Positions 24,020 through 34,683 of a stretch of 64,000 nucleotides of DNA are shown here, piece by piece. The notes under the pieces are model-generated. The model saw nothing but the letters and a program-made list of their open reading frames with translations, ran no database searches and was not told the DNA's origin. Source of the stretch: Cycloclasticus sp. symbiont of Poecilosclerida sp. N (lineage in GTDB: Bacteria; Pseudomonadota; Gammaproteobacteria; Methylococcales; Cycloclasticaceae); assembly GCA_002101205.1 (NCBI GenBank), contig LWTM01000071.1:27203-91202 (forward strand), in the 5' to 3' direction. The position numbers and the translations under genes are program-made. The first letter of the stretch is position 1, and each line of letters begins with the position of its first letter.

Positions 24020-24799
24020 ATGTGTGAACTGTTAGGTATGAGCGCAAATGTTCCGACAGATATTCGCTTTAGTTTCAGCGGTCTTGTGAAACGAGGTGGC
24101 GAAACAGGTTCGCATGAAGACGGTTGGGGCATCGCTTTTTATGAAGGTAAGGGCTATCGATCATTTCATGACCCGAAGGCCAGCGTAGATTCGGAAGTTG
24201 CTAAATTCATCCAGCAATACTCAATAAAAAGCAAACAGGTTATTTGTCATATCCGCAAGGCTAACAAAGGGCGTGTTTGCCTTGAAAATACACACCCCTT
24301 TTCACGTGAATTATGGGGCCAAATATGGTCTTTTGCACACAATGGGCAATTAAAAGGGATTAAAAACAAACTGCTCAGTGGCTATTTACCGATAGGGACG
24401 ACAGACAGTGAATACGCTTTTTGCTGGGTTTTAAGTCAACTACGTGAAACGTTTCCACAGAAGCCAAAAAGCAAAGTCAAAGTTAGAAAATTAATTGAAC
24501 GTTTGTGTCGAGAAGTAGCGGAACACGGAATATTCAATGTGCTGATGAGTGATGCTGATAATTTATATACATATTGCAATACCAAACTGTCTTGGTTGAC
24601 GCGTCAGGCACCATTTGCGGAGGCGCAGTTACTCGACACCGATGTATGCGTGGACTTTAAAGAAGAAACGTCAAGCACAGATGTAGTCACGGTAATAGCT
24701 ACTGAGCCTCTAACGTCTAATGAGCAGTGGACGAAAATGGTGAAAGGCGAGTTTAGTGTTTTTAGCTCAGGTAAGAAAATGTATACGGGGATTCGTTAG
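24020..24799 (+). CDS. Class II glutamine amidotransferase (YafJ-like)
   Basis: MCELLGMSAN N-terminal Cys, HIRKANKG, FAHNGQL. Confidence 0.88.
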   Translation: MCELLGMSANVPTDIRFSFSGLVKRGGETGSHEDGWGIAFYEGKGYRSFHDPKASVDSEVAKFIQQYSIKSKQVICHIRKANKGRVCLENTHPFSRELWGQIWSFAHNGQLKGIKNKLLSGYLPIGTTDSEYAFCWVLSQLRETFPQKPKSKVKVRKLIERLCREVAEHGIFNVLMSDADNLYTYCNTKLSWLTRQAPFAEAQLLDTDVCVDFKEETSSTDVVTVIATEPLTSNEQWTKMVKGEFSVFSSGKKMYTGIR

Positions 24800-25116
24800 A
24801 GATAAAAAATATCTTATATGCAGAATTAAACGGTTATTCTACTTGCACGCAAACAGGAATAAGAGTGCCGTAAGGTGGGTCGCTATTTTTACCAAAACCG
24901 AGTCTTCTAGCGATGTAGCTTCGCTAATACCTCATCAGATGGCTCGCCAACACATGTTAGCAGCTAGTCTAGAGAGACAATAGACTTTGTTAGGTGAACT
25001 AATGAATAAACCTTTAGATATCGAGAAATTAATTACTATGCAAACCCAGTCTATGACATGATTATAAGGTGAGCTTAAACACTGTTATGTGACCGTGTTA
25101 ATCAGTTAAATCGATT

Positions 25117-27474
25117 ATGGCTAAGTCTAAAAGCAAAGCAAAAACATCCAAAAAGAGATCTTCACGGCGTACTAAAAAACAACAACCTAGTGGATTCCTA
25201 AAAAGAAGCGCCATTAAGCTCTGTTTAGTCTTTTTGGTGCTGTTTTCGGGTTATGTTTTTTATCTCGACTATGTCGTGCGTGAACAGTTTGAAGGTAAAC
25301 GTTGGGCGTTGCCCGCGCATGTTTTTGCAAACCCCGTAGAAATCTATCAAGGCTTGTCCTTGGGGGTCGGTCAGTTTGAATCACTGCTAACAGACTTACG
25401 CTATAAGCGAACAGCTAGTTTAAGTTCGGGCGGTCAATATTATCGGTCAGGGGACGTGTTTACAGTGAAAACACGTGGTTTCGACTTTTTTGATGGACGT
25501 GAGCTGTCTCAAACGGTCAAAATATATTTTAACAATGGTTTTATTTCCGCAATCAAGCAAGCAAGCTCGAAGGTGAACGTCGCCTTACTCCGTTTTGATC
25601 CCGTTCAAGTAGGAAGTTTTTACCCTAGTCATAAAGAAGATCGTATTTTAGTTAAAATAGACGATGTCCCTCGCACATTGATTGATGGATTAATTGCGAT
25701 AGAGGACCGCGATTTCTATACGCATTATGGTGTGTCACCGAAGTCAATTTTACGTGCGTTATGGGCAAACATACAGGCTGGCGGTGTCGTACAAGGCGGA
25801 AGCACATTAACGCAGCAACTGATTAAAAATTTCTATTTGACCCCACAAAGGAGCCTTTGGAGGAAGGTTAAAGAAGCTTTGATGGCGCTTATTATTGAGG
25901 CTCATTATCATAAGGATGAAATTCTAGAGGCGTATTTGAATGAGGTTTTTCTTGGACAAGATGATGAGCGCTCAATCAACGGCTTTGGTATGGCAAGTGT
26001 GTTCTATTTTAATAAACCATTAAAAGAATTAAAGCCGCATCAAACAGCGTTATTGGTAGGTCTGGTTAAGGGCCCTTCTTATTACAATCCTAGACGCCAC
26101 CCTAAGCGTTCAATAAGCAGAAGAAACCTCGTGCTAGATGAAATGGCGCGTTTAGGTTTCCTACCAGACGAGCAACGAATAATAGCGAAGCGTTTTGCTG
26201 TTGATATTTCGCCGTTTAAACAAGTAAAAAGCTCGCGCTTCCCGGCTTTTTTGAATTTGGTGAAGCGCCAATTAAGCCGTGACTATAAAGATGAAGACCT
26301 GCGCTCAGAAGGCTTGAATATATTCTCAACGTTAGATTACAACATCCAAACAAGCGCCGAGCGGATATTCAAACAAAAGTTAAAAATGCTTAATAAACAA
26401 CATGGCATTGAGAAGGGAAAGCTACAGGGTTCAATGGTTATTACGCGCCGTGAAGGCGGTGAAATAGTCGCTGTAATAGGTGACCGAAATCCTACTTTTA
26501 ATGGCTTTAATAGAGCACTTGATGCGATTAGACCGATTGGTTCTTTGGTGAAACCGGCGGTGTATTTAACCGCACTTTCTCAACCCGAAAAATATACGTT
26601 AACGACGCGTATTGAAGATGCGGCGATTAGCTTGAAACAGCAATCAGGTGAGCTGTGGGAACCACAAAATTATGACAAGGTAGAACACGGTGCAGTGCCG
26701 TTGCATACGGCATTATCGCGTTCATATAACCTTGCAACGGTCAGGTTAGGCATGGAACTGAAGGTTCAGAATGTAAAAAGAACATTGGAAAAACTAGGGA
26801 TTAGACGAGCGATAAAACCTTATCCATCGTTATTACTTGGCTCGTTAGCGTTGTCGCCAATAGAGGTGGCGCAAATGTATCAAACATTAGCGGGTGAAGG
26901 ATTCTTTACTCATTTACGCTCTATTCAATCTGTAACGTCAAGAGATCACTCTGCGCTGCAACGTTACGCTCTAACGGTGCAGCAAGTCGCGGATCCGTCG
27001 GCTATTTATCTTGTCAATACGGTATTACAAGAGGTGATGGCGGAGGGAACAGGCCGTTCTGCTTATAAACACATGTCGGCTGATTATAAATTGGCAGGTA
27101 AAACAGGAACAACAGATGAACTAAGGGATAGTTGGTTTGCGGGCTTTAGCGGGGATTATCTGGCCGTTGTGTGGCTCGGGCGAGATGATAATAAGCCGTC
27201 TAGGCTTACGGGTGCAAGTGGTGCGCTTCAAGTGTGGTCGAGCGTGATGGCGAGTATTTCAAAAGAACCTGTACGGTTAACGCAGCCGGATGATGTGGAA
27301 TTCATTTGGGTTGACCCACAGGGTTTACGCGCTAATGAATTCTGCAAAAATGCTATACAATATCCATTTATAAAAGGCTCGTCTCCTGCTGTGTTTTCGC
27401 CTTGCGTTGGTATCGTTGGCAGAACGTTGGACGGAGCGGGTCAGTGGTTTAATGGGTTGTTTGATGATAGATAA
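25117..27474 (+). CDS. mrcB: Penicillin-binding protein 1B
   Basis: Glycosyltransferase EDRDFYTHYGVSP / QGGSTLTQQLIKNFYLT; transpeptidase SLVKPAVYL, SRSYN, KTGTT. Confidence 0.95.
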   Translation: MAKSKSKAKTSKKRSSRRTKKQQPSGFLKRSAIKLCLVFLVLFSGYVFYLDYVVREQFEGKRWALPAHVFANPVEIYQGLSLGVGQFESLLTDLRYKRTASLSSGGQYYRSGDVFTVKTRGFDFFDGRELSQTVKIYFNNGFISAIKQASSKVNVALLRFDPVQVGSFYPSHKEDRILVKIDDVPRTLIDGLIAIEDRDFYTHYGVSPKSILRALWANIQAGGVVQGGSTLTQQLIKNFYLTPQRSLWRKVKEALMALIIEAHYHKDEILEAYLNEVFLGQDDERSINGFGMASVFYFNKPLKELKPHQTALLVGLVKGPSYYNPRRHPKRSISRRNLVLDEMARLGFLPDEQRIIAKRFAVDISPFKQVKSSRFPAFLNLVKRQLSRDYKDEDLRSEGLNIFSTLDYNIQTSAERIFKQKLKMLNKQHGIEKGKLQGSMVITRREGGEIVAVIGDRNPTFNGFNRALDAIRPIGSLVKPAVYLTALSQPEKYTLTTRIEDAAISLKQQSGELWEPQNYDKVEHGAVPLHTALSRSYNLATVRLGMELKVQNVKRTLEKLGIRRAIKPYPSLLLGSLALSPIEVAQMYQTLAGEGFFTHLRSIQSVTSRDHSALQRYALTVQQVADPSAIYLVNTVLQEVMAEGTGRSAYKHMSADYKLAGKTGTTDELRDSWFAGFSGDYLAVVWLGRDDNKPSRLTGASGALQVWSSVMASISKEPVRLTQPDDVEFIWVDPQGLRANEFCKNAIQYPFIKGSSPAVFSPCVGIVGRTLDGAGQWFNGLFDDR

Positions 27475-27480
27475 AAAAAT

Positions 27481-28017
27481 ATGAAATTAATTGTTGTTAT
27501 TGTGACGCTCTTAACGCTTTCAGCGTGTGCAGGTCTATCTATGTATAATCAAGAACCAGCGCCTATTGGAGGAGCTGGTGAGGCAATAAATCATCCATCA
27601 AAAGGCGTGAAAACGTACCCCCTTGATGAGCACCCGACTCAAGAAAGTTTGATGCATGAGTACAGTCCTCAAAGAATTGAAACATTAAGAAATCAAAACC
27701 CAGCAGTGCTTGCGTTACTAGGCAGTGCGCACCAGCAAAGTGAAAGTGGCCAGTTAGATTTGGCTGCCTCGAAACTGGAGCGTGCGCTACGGATTGCACC
27801 GAGAGACGCACAAGTTTGGTTCGCGTTAGCTAAGGTTCGCTACCAACAAGGAAAATATCTATTGGCGATTAGCTTAACGAAAAAGTCCAATTTGTTATCA
27901 CGGCGTAACACGAGCTTGCAGCGTAACAATTGGCTGTTGATGGCGGACAGTTATGATCGCTTAGGTAACGTGAATGCAGCAAGAAAAGCACGCGCTAAGG
28001 TCGATAGGTTGCTTTAA
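27481..28017 (+). CDS. TPR-containing lipoprotein
   Basis: Lipobox LTLSACAG; TPR-like QSGQLDLAASKLERALRIAPRDAQVWFALAKV. Confidence 0.75.
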   Translation: MKLIVVIVTLLTLSACAGLSMYNQEPAPIGGAGEAINHPSKGVKTYPLDEHPTQESLMHEYSPQRIETLRNQNPAVLALLGSAHQQSESGQLDLAASKLERALRIAPRDAQVWFALAKVRYQQGKYLLAISLTKKSNLLSRRNTSLQRNNWLLMADSYDRLGNVNAARKARAKVDRLL

Positions 28018-28018
28018 A

Positions 28019-28279
28019 ATGACAGGCAAGCCTTCATCTGGTGTAAGCCATGAAATCACTGAGCACGATGCAGCTAAGTTCTTAGTTCTTGAGCTGTCTG
28101 AATATTGTTCGCAAGGATTTAAAAGATTTGAAGCTAAGCGAGCGGATGTTTTTGATCATCTGAATGATAACGAAAACACAAAGAAGCGTGGTGCAATCCC
28201 TGTTACCAAATTTCGCCATATTGCTGAGTTGCTTTGGATTAAAGACGGTAGCTTAGATAGAGCCGTGTGGCACAAATAA
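28019..28279 (+). CDS. Small hypothetical protein
   Basis: ATG at 28019 right after the lipoprotein stop; ORF to 28279 between two conserved genes; family not recognised. Confidence 0.6.
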   Translation: MTGKPSSGVSHEITEHDAAKFLVLELSEYCSQGFKRFEAKRADVFDHLNDNENTKKRGAIPVTKFRHIAELLWIKDGSLDRAVWHK

Positions 28280-28306
28280 CATAAAATAACGATAACGGAT
28301 ACTTTC

Positions 28307-30235
28307 TTGCACGATCTTGATTCCATTTTTGGCTCCAGCGGCCAATTAGTTAAACATATTGAAGGCTTTCAACCGCGTGAGGGGCAGCGACTTATGGCGC
28401 AGGCTGTTGAGCGTGCAATTGATAAAAACACTCACCTTGTAGCCGAAGCTGGAACGGGAACGGGTAAAACATTTGCATACCTTATTCCAGCTATTTTATC
28501 CGGCAAAAAAACCATTATTTCTACTGGCACACGCAACCTTCAAGATCAAATTTTTGAAAAAGATTTCCCTTTGATACGCGATGCGCTGAACGTGCCTGTG
28601 CAGGGAGCTGTTTTAAAAGGGCGCTCTAACTATTTGTGTGTATACCGCTTCGGTCAGGCGCAAATGCAAACGGCCGGCTTTGATAAAGAACTAGCGGCTG
28701 ACTTGGATGAGATAGGCCGGTGGTCGAAACAAACAACCGACGGTGATGTTGCCGAAGTAACAAGCGTTGCAGAAGACTCGTTCGTTTGGCAGCAGGTGAC
28801 CTCAACAGCGGACAACTGTCTAGGGCAAGAATGCCCGATGGTAGCGGAATGTTTCCCCTTATTAGCTAGAAAGAAGGCGCAAGAAGTGGATGTGCTGATT
28901 GTTAATCATCATCTGTTGTGCGCCGATTGGTCATTAAGAGATGATGGCTTTGGGCAGTTATTACCTACTGCTGAATTGATTATCATCGACGAAGCACATC
29001 AATTGATTGATACCGCATCAAGATTTTTGGGGGTGTCGGTCAGCGCCCAGCAAATCTTATCTTTATTGACCGATGTGCGAACAGAGCAGTTGAATGTGGC
29101 CGCTGATATGCCAGTTTTAATTGACTTAACGAAAGTCATTGCCGACGACATACGCGAAATGCGTAAGCTCTTTGCGGACAAACCCGCTAAAGGGGCTTGG
29201 GATGATTTAGAACAGCAAAACGATTTTATCTGTGCATTGGATTGTCTGCTTGACAGAATGGAGCAGCTTTTTAATATGCTAACCGATGCTGCAGTACGTT
29301 CTAAAGGTTTGGAATCCTGCTGGAAACGATGTGAGGATATTCTGTTACGTTTGAAGTTATTCACCTCTCAAGACAGCAATGATTGGATTCAGTGGTTTGA
29401 AACATTCCATCGAACATTTATTTTTTATAGAACGCCGTTGGATATTTCAAAAGCATTTTCGAGCTTTGCTTTTGCTAGCGAAGCCACTTGGGTATTCACA
29501 TCCGCTACTTTGTCTGTTGACAATAAATTTGATTTCTTTACACAACGCCTCGGCTTGCAGGAAGCCGAAACAGGCATGTGGGAAAGCCCGTTTGACTTCG
29601 TACGTCAATCTTTAATGTATGTGCCTAAGGGCTTACCCGCACCGCGTGATCACAATTACACCGAGGTGATGATAGAGAAAATCACCCCTGTATTAGAGGC
29701 GAGCGAGGGGCGGGCGTTTGTTTTATTTACCAGTCACCGTGCGTTAAAGGAAGCCGCCAGTATTTTGTCGGCAGAAACCGATTTCACATTATTGGTGCAA
29801 GGCGACCTACCAAAGCATCAAATGCTCGATGTCTTTAGGCGCACTGAACGCGCCGTACTGCTGGGAACAGCGAGCTTTTGGGAAGGTGTTGATGTGCGAG
29901 GTGAGGCATTATCTTGCGTGATTATTGATAAGCTGCCTTTTGCCTCACCAGGTGACCCTGTCACAAAAGCTCGGCTTAATTATATGACCGCGAATGGGCA
30001 ATCGCCATTTTTTGAATTCCAACTACCATCAGCGGCATTAACGCTAAAACAGGGCGCAGGCCGCCTGATTCGCGATATTGAAGATACAGGTGTGCTGGTT
30101 TTATGCGACCCGCGCTTATCGAGTAAAGGCTATGGAAAAACCTTTGTGAAATCATTACCTGCCATGCCAATTACGCAGGAATTGTCGGAGGTGACCCGAT
30201 TCTTTCAACGTATTAAAAAGCAAAAAAAGACATGA
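28307..30235 (+). CDS. DinG/YoaA-like ATP-dependent DNA helicase
   Basis: EAGTGTGKT Walker A, DEAH box, Fe-S-type Cys spacing (C..YRF..C.....C.......CFP), GAGRLIRD. Confidence 0.92.
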   Translation: MHDLDSIFGSSGQLVKHIEGFQPREGQRLMAQAVERAIDKNTHLVAEAGTGTGKTFAYLIPAILSGKKTIISTGTRNLQDQIFEKDFPLIRDALNVPVQGAVLKGRSNYLCVYRFGQAQMQTAGFDKELAADLDEIGRWSKQTTDGDVAEVTSVAEDSFVWQQVTSTADNCLGQECPMVAECFPLLARKKAQEVDVLIVNHHLLCADWSLRDDGFGQLLPTAELIIIDEAHQLIDTASRFLGVSVSAQQILSLLTDVRTEQLNVAADMPVLIDLTKVIADDIREMRKLFADKPAKGAWDDLEQQNDFICALDCLLDRMEQLFNMLTDAAVRSKGLESCWKRCEDILLRLKLFTSQDSNDWIQWFETFHRTFIFYRTPLDISKAFSSFAFASEATWVFTSATLSVDNKFDFFTQRLGLQEAETGMWESPFDFVRQSLMYVPKGLPAPRDHNYTEVMIEKITPVLEASEGRAFVLFTSHRALKEAASILSAETDFTLLVQGDLPKHQMLDVFRRTERAVLLGTASFWEGVDVRGEALSCVIIDKLPFASPGDPVTKARLNYMTANGQSPFFEFQLPSAALTLKQGAGRLIRDIEDTGVLVLCDPRLSSKGYGKTFVKSLPAMPITQELSEVTRFFQRIKKQKKT

Positions 30236-30915
30236 ATGTTTTAGCCATTGAAACAGCCACAGAAGCTTGTTCAGCCGCTTTGTTGGTAGGCAGTGAAGTT
30301 ATAGACGTTTTTCAAATAGCACCGCGTGAGCACGGTAATTTAATTCTAACAATGGTGGACGGTTTACTGAACGAAGCGGGCATGACTTTGCAACAGTTAG
30401 ATGCTTTAGCGTTTGGCCGTGGCCCCGGCTCTTTTACTGGCGTAAGAATGGCAACGGGCGTAATACAAGGTTTAGCGTTTTCTGCTGACCTGCCCGTCGC
30501 CCCTGTTTCAACCTTAACGGCGTTGGCGCAAAAAGAGGTCAATAGCGGAGAAGGACAAACAATTTATGCTGCGCTTGATGCCAGAATGGGCGAGGTTTAT
30601 TGGTGTGAATACGTGGTTGAGAAGGGTCGTCTTAAAGCGATATCAGAGGAAGTGGTCATCAACCCGAATGAGATTATTGTTGAGCAAGGGAAAAACGCGA
30701 TAGGCATCGGACACGGCTGGCGTGCGTATAAAGAGGTCATATTGAACAAGGTTGCTGCACAGTCTATTGAGCTACAAGCAGATCAACTCCCACGGGCGAA
30801 AGAAGTCGCGCATCTGGCGATTGCAATGATTGAAAGTAAGCAAACAGTCAGCGCTGAAAATGCATTACCCGTGTATTTACGCGATAATGTCGCTAAGAAA
30901 AAAGCACAGCAATAG
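30232..30915 (+). CDS. tsaB: tRNA threonylcarbamoyladenosine biosynthesis protein TsaB
   Basis: LAIETATEACSAAL, GRGPGSFTGVRMATGVIQGLA; ATGA overlap with upstream gene. Confidence 0.95.
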   Translation: MNVLAIETATEACSAALLVGSEVIDVFQIAPREHGNLILTMVDGLLNEAGMTLQQLDALAFGRGPGSFTGVRMATGVIQGLAFSADLPVAPVSTLTALAQKEVNSGEGQTIYAALDARMGEVYWCEYVVEKGRLKAISEEVVINPNEIIVEQGKNAIGIGHGWRAYKEVILNKVAAQSIELQADQLPRAKEVAHLAIAMIESKQTVSAENALPVYLRDNVAKKKAQQ

Positions 30916-30917
30916 AA

Positions 30918-31553
30918 ATGGTTCAGTATTTAAATATTCACCCAGAAAATCCACAGCAACGGCTGATAAAACAAGTCGTTGATATTGTGCGCAGGCGAGG
31001 CGTTATTGCCTATCCAACAGACTCTTCTTATGCTTTAGCTTGCCATGTCGGCGATAAACAAGCGCAGGACCGTATTCGGCAAATTCGCCAAATTGACAAT
31101 AAACATAATTTCACTTTGGTTTGCCGCGACTTAACTGAAATCGCATCCTATGCACAGGTTAATAATGATACTTATCGTTTATTAAAATCGTTAACGCCAG
31201 GCGCATTTACTTTTGTTTTAAAGGCAACCAAAGAAGTGCCACGCAGCTTGCAACATCCAAAAAGAAAGACAGTAGGTATTCGCGTACCTAATAATGTCGT
31301 GGTGCAGAGAATTCTACAAGAGCTCGGTGAGCCGATGTTAACTAGCACGCTAATCTTGCCGGATGAGTCTGAAGCGATAGCTGACCCTTACTATATTAAC
31401 GAACGGTTGGGCCCCGTGCTCGATGCGATTGTAGACAGTGGTGTCATACCGTACCAGCCGACCACCGTGATTGTTTGGGACAATGATTTTCCTGAAATTG
31501 TGCGCCAAGGTAAAGGAAAGGCGGACTTTATTGCACAAAAGGGTGCGAAGTGA
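30918..31553 (+). CDS. L-threonylcarbamoyladenylate synthase family (YciO-like)
   Basis: GVIAYPTDSSYAL...KHNFTLVCRDL, TPGAFTFVL, RVPNN. Confidence 0.88.
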   Translation: MVQYLNIHPENPQQRLIKQVVDIVRRRGVIAYPTDSSYALACHVGDKQAQDRIRQIRQIDNKHNFTLVCRDLTEIASYAQVNNDTYRLLKSLTPGAFTFVLKATKEVPRSLQHPKRKTVGIRVPNNVVVQRILQELGEPMLTSTLILPDESEAIADPYYINERLGPVLDAIVDSGVIPYQPTTVIVWDNDFPEIVRQGKGKADFIAQKGAK

Positions 31554-32212
31554 TGCCGATGGACGAGTTGACCTTAGTGGGTCGAATAGCGATTTGGGTA
31601 TTACCGGTTATTTTTGCTATCACTGTTCACGAGGTGGCGCACGGCTGGGTGGCAAGTAAACTGGGCGACAATACCGCTAAAAACCTAGGGCGTTTAACGC
31701 TTAACCCCATAAGCCATATCGATGTAGTGGGTACGCTTATTGTCCCTGCTGTATTGCTTTTTTTAGGTGGATTTATGTTTGGTTGGGCAAAGCCGGTCCC
31801 TGTGAACTGGATAAACCTCAAAAGACCTAAGCGCGATATGATTTATGTGGCAATAGCCGGGCCGTTGGCTAATTTGTTGATGGCGATCGCTTGGGGTATT
31901 TTGATGAAAATAGGGTTCATGTTAGGTAGCGGCAATGAGTTCATTTCTATGCTCTTAATTTACATGGGCTATGCAGGCATATTTATTAACGCCGTGTTAA
32001 TGATGCTGAATTTACTGCCCATCTTGCCACTCGATGGCGGGCGTGTATTGGCGGGGCTGTTGCCCAATGAAATCAGCTATCAGTATAGTAAATTAGAGAG
32101 ATTAGGTTTTCCAATATTAATCGTTATAATCGCCATGGGTTGGTTGTCTAAAATATTAGGACCGCCCATCTATTTTTTACAAACGAGTATTTTTAAAATA
32201 CTCGGTATTTAG
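31550..32212 (+). CDS. Site-2 protease family (M50) membrane metalloprotease
   Basis: ITVHEVAHGWVA (HExxH), LLPILPLDGGRV. Confidence 0.92.
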   Translation: MMPMDELTLVGRIAIWVLPVIFAITVHEVAHGWVASKLGDNTAKNLGRLTLNPISHIDVVGTLIVPAVLLFLGGFMFGWAKPVPVNWINLKRPKRDMIYVAIAGPLANLLMAIAWGILMKIGFMLGSGNEFISMLLIYMGYAGIFINAVLMMLNLLPILPLDGGRVLAGLLPNEISYQYSKLERLGFPILIVIIAMGWLSKILGPPIYFLQTSIFKILGI

Positions 32213-32220
32213 GAGGCCGT

Positions 32221-33441
32221 GTGAGTTCAGAAGTTCCAGCGCAGTACCGTCGCGTACTTTCAGGTATGAGACCTACTGGTAATCTGCATTTAGGACATTA
32301 TCATGGGGTGTTGAAAAATTGGCTTGAGTTGCAACAAGAATACAAATGTTATTTCTTTGTCGCGGATTGGCACGCGCTAACAACGCACTACGACAATCCA
32401 TCCATCATTGCCGACAGCACATTGAATATGGTCATTGATTGGCTGGCGGCTGGCGTGGATCATGGTTTGGCAGATTTGTTTATTCAATCCAGCATTCCAG
32501 AACACGCTGAACTGCATTTATTGCTCTCCATGATGACACCCTTAGGCTGGCTAGAACGCGTGCCGAGTTATAAGGACCAGCAAGAAAGACTAAAAGAAAA
32601 AGACTTAGCGACGTACGGGTTTTTAGGTTACCCCTTATTGCAAAGCGCGGATATTTTGATGTACAAAGCCGGTCTAGTGCCCGTGGGCGCAGACCAAGTA
32701 GCTCACGTTGAGTTAACACGAGAAGTAGCTAGGCGCTTTAACCATTTATACGGGGGTGAACCTGATTTTGAAGAAAAAGCAGAAATAGCCATTAAAAAAA
32801 TGGGTAAAAAGAATGCAAAAATGTTCAATAAGCTGCGTAACGCTTATCAGGAAAATGGCGACCAAGAAGCCCTGGCCGTGGCGCGCGCCTTGTTGGAGGC
32901 ACAGCAAAACATTACTGTGGGCGATAAAGAACGTTTGTTTGGTTACCTTGAAGGCAGTGGCCGAGTTATCTTGCCAGAGCCGAAAGCATTGCTGACAAAG
33001 GCATCAAAAATGCCAGGGTTAGACGGGCAGAAAATGTCTAAGTCCTACGGTAATACTATTGCCTTACGTGATAAAGTAGAAGATGTAGAAAAGAAACTTC
33101 GTACGATGCCAACCGATCCCGCAAGAGTACGTCTTACAGACGTGGGTGACCCGGCTAAATGCCCCGTATGGCAGTTCCATGAAGTTTATTCGAACGAAGA
33201 AGTTTGCGAATGGGTGCAAAATGGCTGTAAAACAGCGTGCATCGGTTGTTTAGATTGTAAGGCACCGGTCATAGAGGCGGTATTGCGCGAATTAAAACCG
33301 ATGCAAGAAAGAGCGGCGGAGTATACGCAACAGCCCGACTTAGTGCGTTCAATTATTAACGAAGGTACCGAAAAGGCGCGTGATGTGGCGAAAGAAACCT
33401 TGGACGAAGTGAAAGAAGCTATGAGTATGAAGCTTTTGTAA
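32221..33441 (+). CDS. trpS: Tryptophanyl-tRNA synthetase
   Basis: GMRPTGNLHLGHYHG (HIGH), KMSKSYGN (KMSKS). Confidence 0.97.
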   Translation: MSSEVPAQYRRVLSGMRPTGNLHLGHYHGVLKNWLELQQEYKCYFFVADWHALTTHYDNPSIIADSTLNMVIDWLAAGVDHGLADLFIQSSIPEHAELHLLLSMMTPLGWLERVPSYKDQQERLKEKDLATYGFLGYPLLQSADILMYKAGLVPVGADQVAHVELTREVARRFNHLYGGEPDFEEKAEIAIKKMGKKNAKMFNKLRNAYQENGDQEALAVARALLEAQQNITVGDKERLFGYLEGSGRVILPEPKALLTKASKMPGLDGQKMSKSYGNTIALRDKVEDVEKKLRTMPTDPARVRLTDVGDPAKCPVWQFHEVYSNEEVCEWVQNGCKTACIGCLDCKAPVIEAVLRELKPMQERAAEYTQQPDLVRSIINEGTEKARDVAKETLDEVKEAMSMKLL

Positions 33442-33476
33442 GTCGGATTCACCAGTTATGAAATAAGGGGAAAAGA

Positions 33477-33791
33477 ATGTCAGAGTTTAAAAATGTAACG
33501 ATTGTTAAAAAAGCCAATGTGTACTTCGATGGGAAAGTGGTTAGCCGCACTATAAAATTTGACGACGGAACAAGCAAAACACTGGGCTTTATGGTGCCAG
33601 GTGACTATAGCTTTGATACGCAAGCAGCTGAGGTAGTAGAAATATTAGCAGGCAAGCTAGATGTGCTATTGCCAGGCTCAAGTGAATGGAAAACGGTGAA
33701 TTGTGGAGAATCTTTTGCTGTGCCAGCCAATTCAAGTTTCGAGCTGAAAGTTGATCAAGCGACAGATTATTGTTGTTCATTTATCGGCTAG
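33477..33791 (+). CDS. ppnP: Pyrimidine/purine nucleoside phosphorylase (YaiE/DUF1255)
   Basis: [50 protein letters not shown]. Confidence 0.9.
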   Translation: MSEFKNVTIVKKANVYFDGKVVSRTIKFDDGTSKTLGFMVPGDYSFDTQAAEVVEILAGKLDVLLPGSSEWKTVNCGESFAVPANSSFELKVDQATDYCCSFIG

Positions 33792-33822
33792 AACTAGCTA
33801 TAAATGAATCGCCGTGAGACTA

Positions 33823-34391
33823 TTAGGCACCTCTCAGCTCCTTAAAATACCTTTCCTCATACTTCATTGACGACAACATATCATTGTTACCATGTTTTCG
33901 AACTGGATTATAAAACATCTCGATATAATCAAAAGCGTCCTGTTTGTGATTTAAGTTTGTTCTGATACATCAATCGTTCAACGCGGCTAATGCCGCAGGT
34001 CTGACCCAATTCTCGTAAATCGTGGCAAACCTTCCGATAACCATAAACGCAGCCACTTTCTAGCCACGACTGTTTAATAACGCCTAATAAACGCTGATCT
34101 TCGATCATACGTTTAGATTTTGGTCGCTTTAACCAAGCGTAATAGAACCGTTACGGCGCACATTGGCTGCCCGACACAATAACTTAGCACCATCTTGCGT
34201 TTGATGAGCGTTGATAAACGCATACCTCACCCAGACTCTCTGGCAAAATATGCTACGGCCCTCTTTAGTATGTCTCGTTCTTCTTCAGTACGCCTAAGCT
34301 GTGCCTTTAGACCTCGGATTTCTTTTTGTTGATCTGTTATTTGGTTGTTCTGTGAACTGCCATCACCATAACGCGCCACCCAGAAGTAAAG
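33823..34391 (-). pseudogene. IS3-family transposase remnant (OrfA C-term plus OrfB with internal deletion)
   Basis: Reverse strand encodes WVARYGDGSSQNNQITDQQKEIRGLKAQLRRTEEERDILKRAVAYFARESG* then YAWLKRPKSKRMIEDQRLLGVIKQSWLESGCVYGYRKVCHDLRELGQTCGISRVERLMYQNKLKSQTG, then out of frame DAFDYIEMFYNPVRKHGNNDMLSSMKYEERYFKELRGA*; central DDE region absent. Confidence 0.88.
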
Positions 34392-34491
34392 TCCCTTGCT
34401 TTACAATGTCAAGGCATGTATAGTGCGTTGCATTATGATAGTAAATGAACAGGTATCATTAATTTTAAATAACCTTTAAGTGGAGCAGGCT

Positions 34492-34683
34492 ATGGGAACA
34501 GAAACTAAAGAGTTCTCTAAATGGTATGACAGAGAAGTAGACGGCGGACTAGTAGATATGAAATTTGTTCCTGGTGATGGTATTGGTAAAGATACTACCA
34601 GAGAAGATTTTGCAGCAGAAAATAATCGTGTCAATAGGATTATAAGATCAAAAGTAACTGTCAATAGACCTGACGTATTCTAA
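34492..34683 (+). CDS. Small hypothetical protein (63-67 aa)
   Basis: ORF with AAGTGGAG-type RBS before ATG (ORF track start 34480); no recognised family; followed directly by the ImmA-like frame. Confidence 0.45.
   Translation: MGTETKEFSKWYDREVDGGLVDMKFVPGDGIGKDTTREDFAAENNRVNRIIRSKVTVNRPDVF

Noticed and set aside
24756-25075. 75-aa ORF and short frame MNKPLDIEKLITMQTQSMT upstream of mrcB, considered as a gene remnant (e.g. a DksA/TraR-like start)
   Set aside because: Overlaps the amidotransferase gene end or is too short; resemblance too weak to support any family
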